This document shows, piece after piece, positions 7,709 to 14,308 of a DNA stretch of 58,422 nt. Within the stretch, counting starts at the first letter, position 1. Each line of letters begins with the position of its first letter. Source of the DNA: Thermotogae bacterium. Its GTDB lineage: Bacteria > Thermotogota > Thermotogae > Petrotogales > Petrotogaceae. A program made the translations under genes and the position numbers. Below the pieces are notes generated by a model. It saw only the letters and a program-made list of their open reading frames with translations, was not told the DNA's origin and did no database searches. The stretch covers positions 1 to 58,422 of the forward strand of contig JACKPH010000008.1 in NCBI GenBank assembly GCA_024233675.1, written 5' to 3'.

Positions 7709-10072
7709 TTAAACACCGTTCTCCATATGTCCTTTTGTGAACCCCCGCATTTTGTATTTATCTATAATATTTATTACTTCCCTGTCTTCATTTCCGTTAT
7801 TAATGTTCACAAAAGTTTTATATATTTCCTTAATTTCTTCCGGAGATTCTATTGTAAAGAAAAGTCTTATATAATCAGTATACTTTATTTCAGAAATATA
7901 TTCACTTGCTATAAGCGGTTTAGAATTAAGAATATGCATTCTGCATCCGCTGTCTGTTATAACAGGAAATTCAAAATCCCTTCTGTCTTTAAGTGTATAT
8001 ACATTTTTTTTACACATTCCGCATTTTTTCTCTCCGGTTCCGAGCACTGAAGTTATAACACAGTATTCACTTGTCATCACAGGAATATAGCCGTAAACCA
8101 TAATTTCTGTTTTTATATCTGAAAATTCAGAAATTTTCTCTGCTTCCCCGAGAGTAAGTTCCGGTGAAAGATTTATAACAGAAGCATTATTATAGCATCT
8201 TAAAGATTCATCGTCAAAAATATTAAAGGTATAATCAGTAATAATATCTTTTTTATTTTTATAAAAATTATAAAGTCCTGTATTTCCAACAACAATTTTA
8301 TCAAAATTTTCCAGTTTTTTCTCAAAACTTTCAATTTCATTGTCATCCGCTATATTACCGAGGGCAGGAATTATTTTTATATTGTTTTTTATTCCGAACT
8401 CATAAGCCCGGGATAAATTATCAGTATCATAAAAATATATTTCATCAATATTTTCACCTTCAAAAGCAGAAAGTGAATCATAATACCATACGGAAACTCT
8501 TATTTCAGGTAAATGTTCTGACCTGTGGCTGTAAACAGGAGTGACATAATGGGATTTTATACGTCTTCTGTAACTTTCGGTGATAATTTCTGTGAGATTT
8601 TCTATACTTTCTCTTCTCATTCTGTTTATTTCAGAAATAGGAAAAGAAATACCCTCATCACATTCGGTTGTTATTTCTTCCGCATAAAAAGGAGTATCTC
8701 CTGTTTTTGAAAGCTGCTGACGTATTCTTTCTTCAGAAGTCGCTGTTTTTAAAGCTTTCTCAGCTGTTTTCTCAGAAGTCATAACAAAAGAATGCTTTCC
8801 TGAATAAACTTTTATTTCGGCCTTTTCTCCTGATTTTACTTTAAAATTAATATAAATAGGTTTTTTTATTTCTCTGTTTATATCATTTTCTGTTTTATCA
8901 TTTAAGCTTTTGTCATATGTTCTGTAAATTTCTGTATTTTCAGGAAGTTCAAAAGATTTATAAAGAGTCAGTTCATAAATATTATCATTTTCCGAAAAAC
9001 CGCTTACACTCATACCGCCAAAAGATTTACCATCTTTTACAAATTCTATGCCGTCACCGTTGGTAAGCTTAAAATCAGATTCAATAAAAATTTTATTACC
9101 TGAAACATTTATAATTTTTCCTATTTTTAATCCTCTGTTATCAGGTTTTACCGGAGATACAATTTCATTTCCGTAAGCACCGAATATATAACCTTCGGTA
9201 AATTCTCTGTTAAACACCTGTTTTAAAGTATTAATGTCACTATCATAAGAACCTTTTTCAAAAAAACTGTCTATAGCTTTTCTGTATATTTTTACAACAT
9301 TATAAACGTATTCGGGTTTTTTCATTCTGCCTTCAATTTTAAAAGAATCAATTCCGGCTTCAATCATTTCACCTATATTTTCAATTGTACACAAATCTCT
9401 TGTGCTAAGAATATAATTATGTTCATTCTCTTTTAAAATACCGTTTTCTGTTATTTTATACTCAAGTCTGCACGGCTGTGCACATTTTCCTCTGTTTCCG
9501 CTTCTCGAACTTATAAATGAACTCATAAGGCACTGACCTGAATAGCTTAGACATAAAGCACCGTGAACAAAAACCTCAGTTTCTGTGCTGCTGTTTTCTT
9601 TATTAATTTTTTCCTTTATTTTTTTTATTTCTTCAAGCGGTAATTCTCTTGAAAGAACTATTCTTGAAAAATTTAATTCTTCTGCTTCCTTAACACCGTA
9701 AAAATTATGAATTGTCATCTGAGTAGATGCATGAACAGGAAAATCGGGATATATTTCCTTTATTTTTTTTGCAAGTCCCGCACTCTGAACTATAAGAGCA
9801 TCTGTTCCGAGTTCATATAAAAATGAAATATAATCAAAAATTTCATTTAATTCATCATTTTTAACAAGAATATTGAGAGTTACATAAATTTTTACGCCTC
9901 TTAAATGTGCATAATCAACAGCATCCATAATTTCTTCCCTGTCAAAATTTTCTGCTGAAATTCTTGCATTAAAATTTTTTCCGCCAAGATAAACAGCATC
10001 TGCCCCTGCATTAATTGCAGCTTTTAACGACGAAAAATCTCCTGCCGGTGCCAAAAGTTCTGGTTTTTTCAT
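7709..10072 (-). CDS. U32 family protein (RlhA/collagenase-type, with DUF3656-like C-terminal part)
   Basis: A 787-residue U32 protein. The N terminus ELLAPAGDFSSLKAAINAGADAVYLGG and the signature HGALCLSYSGQCLMSS with RGKCAQPCR (Cys174, 181, 197, 201) define the family. The length fits the long form with a DUF3656 domain, represented by E. coli RlhA, which hydroxylates C2501 of 23S rRNA; short relatives (TrhP) act on tRNA wobble uridine. A further Cys cluster, KKCGMCKKN, lies in the last 120 residues. The cysteines suggest an iron-sulfur centre. The start codon overlaps the rmlB stop by one base (TAATG), so translation is probably coupled although the functions differ. Whether the substrate is rRNA or tRNA cannot be told from sequence. 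Confidence 0.85.
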   Translation of the reverse strand: MKKPELLAPAGDFSSLKAAINAGADAVYLGGKNFNARISAENFDREEIMDAVDYAHLRGVKIYVTLNILVKNDELNEIFDYISFLYELGTDALIVQSAGLAKKIKEIYPDFPVHASTQMTIHNFYGVKEAEELNFSRIVLSRELPLEEIKKIKEKINKENSSTETEVFVHGALCLSYSGQCLMSSFISSRSGNRGKCAQPCRLEYKITENGILKENEHNYILSTRDLCTIENIGEMIEAGIDSFKIEGRMKKPEYVYNVVKIYRKAIDSFFEKGSYDSDINTLKQVFNREFTEGYIFGAYGNEIVSPVKPDNRGLKIGKIINVSGNKIFIESDFKLTNGDGIEFVKDGKSFGGMSVSGFSENDNIYELTLYKSFELPENTEIYRTYDKSLNDKTENDINREIKKPIYINFKVKSGEKAEIKVYSGKHSFVMTSEKTAEKALKTATSEERIRQQLSKTGDTPFYAEEITTECDEGISFPISEINRMRRESIENLTEIITESYRRRIKSHYVTPVYSHRSEHLPEIRVSVWYYDSLSAFEGENIDEIYFYDTDNLSRAYEFGIKNNIKIIPALGNIADDNEIESFEKKLENFDKIVVGNTGLYNFYKNKKDIITDYTFNIFDDESLRCYNNASVINLSPELTLGEAEKISEFSDIKTEIMVYGYIPVMTSEYCVITSVLGTGEKKCGMCKKNVYTLKDRRDFEFPVITDSGCRMHILNSKPLIASEYISEIKYTDYIRLFFTIESPEEIKEIYKTFVNINNGNEDREVINIIDKYKMRGFTKGHMENGV

Positions 10073-11067
10073 TATTTTCCCTCTTTATCATTTTTATCTG
10101 TATTTTTAAGATACCATTTCACTGTATTTTCTATACCTGTCTCAAAATCAGTTTCAGGTTTCCATTTTAATTCATTTTTTATTTTATCGGAACATATTCC
10201 GTATCTTCTGTCATGACTGAACCTATCCGGAACATATTCAATAATATTATCATTTATATTAACATGCTTTACTTCGTTAATTATATCTATTATTTTTTTT
10301 ATTACATATATATTTTCTCTCTCATTATTACTGCTTATATTGTATATTTCACCGGGTCTGCCTTTTTTAAGAACCAACTCGATGGCTTTACAGTTATCTT
10401 CTACATAAAGCCAGTCCCTTAGATTTTTCCCGTCACCGTAAAGCGGTATTTTTATTTTATTAAGACAATTATATATAACTTTAGGAACAAGTTTTTCTTT
10501 ATTCTGAAAAGGTCCGTAATTATTACTGCTTCTCGTAACAACCACGGGCAAACCGTATTTTTCATAATACATTTTACAGTAATATTCCGCATAATATTTA
10601 CTCATTGCATAAGGATTAGATGGGAAAAGTGCCGAATTTTCGGTAAAAAGTTCTTCTCCATCAAGAGAACCGTATACTTCATCGGTTGAAATATGAATAA
10701 ACTTTTTTTGTTCATATTTATTTTTCCATGATTCTTTTGCGGTATCAAGAAGAATTTTTGTACCCATTATATTTGTATTAATAAATTCCTGAAGATTGTC
10801 ATAAGATCTGTCAACATGAGTTTCGGCAGCAAAATTTATTACGGCATCAAAATCATATTCCGAAAATATCTCTTTAAGATATTTTTTATTATTTATAGAC
10901 CCTTTTATAAAAACAAAATTTTTATTATTTTTATATTCACTCATATTTTCAGTATTTCCGGCATAAGTCAGTTTATCATATCCCACAACCGTATCCGTAT
11001 TTTTAAGATATTTCTTTACAAAGTTAGTGCCTATAAATCCTGCATTTCCGGTAATTAAAACTAACAT
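10072..11067 (-). CDS. rmlB: dTDP-glucose 4,6-dehydratase
   Basis: A 331-residue extended short-chain dehydrogenase that converts dTDP-glucose to dTDP-4-keto-6-deoxyglucose, the second step to dTDP-rhamnose and related sugars. Motifs seen: NAD-binding TGNAGFIGTNF, DKLTYAGNTEN, FAAETHVDRS, the catalytic STDEVYGSL, PYAMSKYYAEYY (Y-x-x-x-K), TRSSNNYGPFQ, and GDGKNLRDWLYVEDNC. These are specific for RmlB. The rest of the rml pathway is not in this window, but capsule regulators and pseB are nearby. It is transcribed from a strong promoter (11201-11229) and through two terminators. ACGGAGG precedes the ATG. Confidence 0.9.
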   Translation of the reverse strand: MLVLITGNAGFIGTNFVKKYLKNTDTVVGYDKLTYAGNTENMSEYKNNKNFVFIKGSINNKKYLKEIFSEYDFDAVINFAAETHVDRSYDNLQEFINTNIMGTKILLDTAKESWKNKYEQKKFIHISTDEVYGSLDGEELFTENSALFPSNPYAMSKYYAEYYCKMYYEKYGLPVVVTRSSNNYGPFQNKEKLVPKVIYNCLNKIKIPLYGDGKNLRDWLYVEDNCKAIELVLKKGRPGEIYNISSNNERENIYVIKKIIDIINEVKHVNINDNIIEYVPDRFSHDRRYGICSDKIKNELKWKPETDFETGIENTVKWYLKNTDKNDKEGK

Positions 11068-11103
11068 TTTTTCCTCCGTTTAATAAATATATTCAGAAAC
11101 AAC

Positions 11104-11129
11104 AAAAAGAGGACTAAATAATAGTCCTC
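11104..11129 (-). terminator. Second leader hairpin before rmlB
   Basis: Minus-strand GAGGACTA/TAGTCCTC 8-bp stem with a 5-nt loop and five T residues. It directly follows the T run of the first terminator (11130-11151) and ends about 35 nt before the rmlB start codon. Confidence 0.7.
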
Positions 11130-11151
11130 AAAAAAAAGGTGCTTACGCACC
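11130..11151 (-). terminator. First leader terminator before rmlB (GNRA-loop hairpin)
   Basis: On the minus strand GGTGC-GTAA-GCACC is followed by eight T residues, a compact and strong intrinsic terminator with a GNRA tetraloop. Its 3' side ACCTTTTTTT can instead pair with AAAAAAAGGT (11187-11178) near the transcript start, which would break the hairpin. Confidence 0.75.
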
Positions 11152-11196
11152 CAAAATCCCCGTATTTCCCCCTGGTTACCTTTTTTTAATTTTCAT
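11152..11196 (-). ncRNA. Candidate leader RNA or small RNA upstream of rmlB
   Basis: This stretch lies between a near-consensus promoter and a terminator and has no long ORF, so a short RNA of 60-65 nt (to the T run at 11130) should be made. It contains two GGA-type motifs (AGGGGGA and ACGGGGA), which resemble CsrA binding sites, and a possible 6-codon ORF (MKIKKR). Inference only; no known RNA family was recognised. Confidence 0.35.
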
Positions 11197-11200
11197 TCTT

Positions 11201-11229
11201 AGTATAACAAAAAATTCATCTTTTGTCAA
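11201..11229 (-). promoter_or_regulatory. Strong sigma-A promoter before rmlB
   Basis: Minus strand consensus TTGACA (11229-11224), 17-nt spacer, TATACT (11206-11201). Predicted start near 11194. It is the only exact TTGACA with 17-nt spacing noted in the window. Confidence 0.75.
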
Positions 11230-11256
11230 GTGTTGTTAATAAAAATGATTATTTTC

Positions 11257-11750
11257 TTAAAATATAGTAATAATAACTGAGGCTATAAAGTCAGGATTTA
11301 TTTCTCCTGCAAAAACATTATAAAGATTTTCTATAACGCCTGCCTGAAAAGTAACTCCTCTGAATTTCAAACCTAATCCTAAAGTAGCGTTGTATCCTTC
11401 AACATTTGTAATGTCATTTAAAGTTGTTTCTACTGATGCTCTGATTTCTATAGGTCCTAAAGCAGGATTTATCTGATAACCCACTCTAAGAAGATCTGTT
11501 GAGAATTCTTCTTCTGTATAAATCAAAGTATTAATATGGGAAAAATCATCAGAATATGTTCCTTCACCTAAGGAATAGCTGCATAAAAACCGAGAAATTC
11601 TCCTCTTGCAAATAATAAATAATCTGTTGTTGTTGAAAATTCAGTTTTATCGGCAACAAGACTTTTAGTTTCAAGACCAAAATTCAGTACACCTGAAAAT
11701 CCAACTAAAGCAACAACTAAAGTTAAAACTAACACTAAAGACTTTTTCAT
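11257..11750 (-). pseudogene. Frameshifted exported beta-rich envelope protein
   Basis: Two reading frames belong to one gene. The first (from ATG at 11750) has a signal peptide (MKKSLVLVLTLVVALVGFSG) and stops at 11568. The second continues in the -1 frame from about residue 50 (SYSLGEGTYSDD... then IYTEEEFSTDLLRVGYQINP) and ends with a C-terminal Phe at 11257. One missing T in the T5 run at about 11584-11588 would restore a ~165-residue protein with alternating hydrophobic strands, like small outer-membrane or periplasmic proteins. It may be a real null or phase-variable allele, or a sequencing error in the homopolymer. It lies 13 nt after the PfkB-like gene and is the last member of the fliW operon. 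Confidence 0.65.
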
Positions 11751-11763
11751 AATAACTACCTCC

Positions 11764-12573
11764 TCACAATTTCTGTCTTGGTATCATCATACCAGTTTTG
11801 TATGTATATTCAAAACCTTTTATTGCCAGCAGATGAGAATCAAAAAAATTATATCCTGCTATATTAGAATAAATAAAAACACTTTCATACGAGCTTACTG
11901 CTTCTTCATAATAATTATGTTCACATTTATCGAACTCATAAACTTTACCGTTAAAAAAAATTATATTATCAGAAAAAACCGTAAAATCAGAAAAATTATA
12001 TTTTTTACATTTGTAAACAGTTTCCTTTAAATCATCTGTTTCTGCAAAAAGATAACAGTCATTCATGTCATCGGAAATTTCTTTATCTTTAATATCTATA
12101 TATATTTTTTTATCTTTTAGTCCGAACATATTATGAAATCCGAAATTCCAGTTTTCATATTTTATAAAAACATTTTTTATACCGCATATGAATTCATCCA
12201 TAAAAAAAGGATTAACACTTAAAATACTTTTATTTTCAGTAAAATATTTTTCATTTTTATCAAGAATTCTTACAATTTTTATATTTCCTTCAGGATTAAG
12301 ACTCCAGGTTATAGGTATTCCGTTACTGTCAAGCGTATCAAGTATAAAATTAAGATATTCATCCTGTCCCAGAAAAGAAAAAACATTGGATTTTATACCG
12401 AGCTTTTTAAGATAAAGTGTTATTCTTCCGCCGCGTCCGCCTAAAACGGTATTTATCCCGTCAGAAGAAACAATAGTTTCAACAGCTATACCGCCTATAA
12501 CAGCAAGATCCGGAAGATAAAAATTTTCAAGAACCTGTATACTTTCTTCCTGAAATTTAAGATTGAGTTTCAA
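11764..12573 (-). CDS. Degenerate PfkB-family (ribokinase-like) protein
   Basis: A 269-residue protein with the N-terminal part of the PfkB sugar kinase fold: LAVIGGIAVETIV, then GGRGGRITLYLKKLG, which matches the family signature GG-x-G-x-N-x-A-x-x-L-x-x-LG with Arg in place of Asn, and GQDEYLNFILDTLDSNGI. The C-terminal DTxGAGD motif that holds the catalytic base and anion hole is not present and the protein is shorter than the usual ~300 residues. It is therefore probably inactive as a kinase or uses an altered site. It lies 11 nt after csrA in the fliW operon, so a link to motility control or sugar sensing is possible but not shown. Confidence 0.6.
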   Translation of the reverse strand: MKLNLKFQEESIQVLENFYLPDLAVIGGIAVETIVSSDGINTVLGGRGGRITLYLKKLGIKSNVFSFLGQDEYLNFILDTLDSNGIPITWSLNPEGNIKIVRILDKNEKYFTENKSILSVNPFFMDEFICGIKNVFIKYENWNFGFHNMFGLKDKKIYIDIKDKEISDDMNDCYLFAETDDLKETVYKCKKYNFSDFTVFSDNIIFFNGKVYEFDKCEHNYYEEAVSSYESVFIYSNIAGYNFFDSHLLAIKGFEYTYKTGMMIPRQKL

Positions 12574-12584
12574 AAATACTCACC

Positions 12585-12833
12585 TCATTCTTTTTTTACA
12601 GAACTTATCATATCCTTAAAACTGTCAACAAATTCATCGGTAAACTCTGTTGAATTCTTATTCTGACTGACTATTTCGCTGTAAAGTTCACCTCTGAGAA
12701 TCTTATACTCTCTCGGTGCATCTATACCTATCTTAACATTACCGGCATTATTATCGAGTATATTTATAACTATTTCCTTATCTCCTACTTTTATATGAAA
12801 GGAGTCTCCCTTTTTTCTTGTTATAATAAGCAT
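12585..12833 (-). CDS. csrA: Carbon storage/translation regulator CsrA
   Basis: An 82-residue RNA-binding regulator that represses translation by covering GGA motifs at ribosome binding sites. The N terminus MLIITRKKGDSFHI, the NVKIGIDAPREYKILRGELY core and the Arg of the second RNA-binding strand are all present; a 20-residue hydrophilic tail follows. The start overlaps the fliW stop by one base (TAATG). In Bacillus, FliW binds CsrA and flagellin to couple flagellin synthesis to export; the same partner-switch is expected here from the gene pair. Confidence 0.95.
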   Translation of the reverse strand: MLIITRKKGDSFHIKVGDKEIVINILDNNAGNVKIGIDAPREYKILRGELYSEIVSQNKNSTEFTDEFVDSFKDMISSVKKE

Positions 12834-13297
12834 TATTTATCACCGCTTTTTTCGGCTGCCTTTGCTTTGAGTAACTCTTCCTTTACATTATGTCTTGTAT
12901 TATAATTATAATTTTCCAGAATAATCTGAATACCTATATTGTTAGATAAAGATATTACTACAGGTGCAAGAAGGTTCACTGTATTATCGTCCGGATTTTT
13001 CCTCAGCGTTAACATCGATATAACAAAAATATCTTCCGGTTTATCTGTTTTAAGAAATTTCATCTCATCTTCCGGTATATCTATTTCATAATCAGGTTTT
13101 ACAAAATAAGGCTGAACAACAGGAAAACCTATATTTGAATTTTCAAGAGATAAAAGCCACATAATAGGTGATATTTCAGGAGGACTTATAAGAATAAATT
13201 TTCTTAAATTTTCATATCCTGGAATTCCCTGAGGAAAAGTAACTATATTTTTTTCATCAGCATTTATTTCCCCGAGTTTGGTGATGTATTTATTCAT
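12833..13297 (-). CDS. fliW: Flagellar assembly factor FliW
   Basis: A 154-residue cytosolic protein of the FliW family. Visible hallmarks are FPQGIPGYENLRKFILI, SLENSNIGFPVVQPYFV, and the C-terminal VNLLAPVVISLSNNIGIQIILEN strand pair. FliW is an allosteric antagonist of CsrA and binds flagellin before export. It is the first gene of the fliW-csrA-PfkB-like unit, which has its own extended -10 promoter and is separated from flgL by a terminator. Confidence 0.93.
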   Translation of the reverse strand: MNKYITKLGEINADEKNIVTFPQGIPGYENLRKFILISPPEISPIMWLLSLENSNIGFPVVQPYFVKPDYEIDIPEDEMKFLKTDKPEDIFVISMLTLRKNPDDNTVNLLAPVVISLSNNIGIQIILENYNYNTRHNVKEELLKAKAAEKSGDK

Positions 13298-13333
13298 TTT
13301 ATCATCCCTTTATACAGATTTTATATTTATAAA

Positions 13334-13342
13334 ATTATATCA
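13334..13342 (-). promoter_or_regulatory. Extended -10 promoter of the fliW-csrA operon
   Basis: Minus-strand TGATATAAT (TG-n-TATAAT, 13342-13334) with no good -35 hexamer. It lies between the flgL terminator and fliW, about 37 nt before the start codon. Confidence 0.55.
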
Positions 13343-13381
13343 TAATTTATCAATTTATTAAAAAACTCTGATATAAAGTAA

Positions 13382-13407
13382 AAAAAAGCGGATAAATCCG
13401 CTTTTTT
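13382..13407 (-). terminator. Terminator of the flgMNKL operon
   Basis: A perfect stem AAAAAAGCGGAT / ATCCGCTTTTTT with a 2-nt centre directly at the flgL stop codon; T-rich 3' arm on the minus strand. Confidence 0.85.
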
Positions 13408-14299
13408 AAGATATAAAATCAACAAGTGTTTTCGGTATAACATTTGCTGTTGTTTTAAGTGCACTTTCAAGAATCATTTTCTGCATACCGAGCTGAGTTA
13501 TTACTTCGGCAGAATCCGCATCGTATTCAAGTGAAAGATATTCCTTGGAAAAAGATTTAAAATTTTCAAATCTATTCTTAGCCATTTCAAGAAGTTTTTC
13601 CGTTCCTCCTATTTTTGATAGGGAATTCAGATTTTGTTTTTCAATGTATTCTATAGAACCGAGTTCTTTATCAATAGCCTCTCTGTCAGAACTTTCAACA
13701 GCATTAATAGCTCTGTCAAAAATCGAAAATACAGAATTTCCGTTACCAGTCTGAAAAACCTGATAAACGGTAAGGCCGTAACTTATATCATAACCTCCGG
13801 CAGAAACCTTAGGCTGAACATTGGCCTGCTGTGATATATTAATTTCCCATACTCCGTCTTTTTTTACAACAACATCTTTATCTGTTTCAAGTCCGCCGTA
13901 AATACTTTTACCGGCAATTTTAGTATTTGCAAGCGAGGCAAAATGATCTCTTATTGAAACTAACTCTTCGGAAATAGCTTTTCTGTCTTCGGGGGCTAAC
14001 TCAGTATTTGCTTTTACCATGAGTTCTTTCACCCTTGTATATATTGTTGACATTTCCTGTGAAATGGTATCATACATGTTGTTATAATTTTCTGCACTGC
14101 TTATATTAGTAAGATATCTGTCTATTTCCCTTCCCCTGCTCTGAAGGTTTGATACTCTTGAAACAACAGCTGCGTTGTCGGAAGGATACTGAACTGTCTT
14201 TCCGGAAGTAAGCTGCCTGTTTAAATCCGCATATCTCTTCAATATAGACTGAATATCAGCAAGAGACTGATCATTAATCATACCTTCGGTAATTCTCAT
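13406..14299 (-). CDS. flgL: Flagellar hook-associated protein 3 (hook-filament junction)
   Basis: A 297-residue FlgL. The flagellin-like N-terminal helix (MRITEGMINDQSLADIQSILKRYADLNRQLTSGKTVQYPSDN) and C-terminal helix (LEYDADSAEVITQLGMQKMILESALKTTANVIPKTLVDFI) flank a short variable centre. FlgL joins the FlgK ring to the filament. It follows flgK by 9 nt and is the last gene of the flgMNKL operon, directly before a terminator. Confidence 0.93.
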   Translation of the reverse strand: MRITEGMINDQSLADIQSILKRYADLNRQLTSGKTVQYPSDNAAVVSRVSNLQSRGREIDRYLTNISSAENYNNMYDTISQEMSTIYTRVKELMVKANTELAPEDRKAISEELVSIRDHFASLANTKIAGKSIYGGLETDKDVVVKKDGVWEINISQQANVQPKVSAGGYDISYGLTVYQVFQTGNGNSVFSIFDRAINAVESSDREAIDKELGSIEYIEKQNLNSLSKIGGTEKLLEMAKNRFENFKSFSKEYLSLEYDADSAEVITQLGMQKMILESALKTTANVIPKTLVDFIS

Positions 14300-14308
14300 A
14301 ATTTATCC

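Noticed and set aside
11560..11610. Programmed -1 ribosomal frameshift in the envelope protein gene
   Set aside because: The T run does not form an X-XXY-YYZ heptamer that allows re-pairing in the A site, and no stimulatory hairpin or internal Shine-Dalgarno was found; a deletion in the run is simpler.
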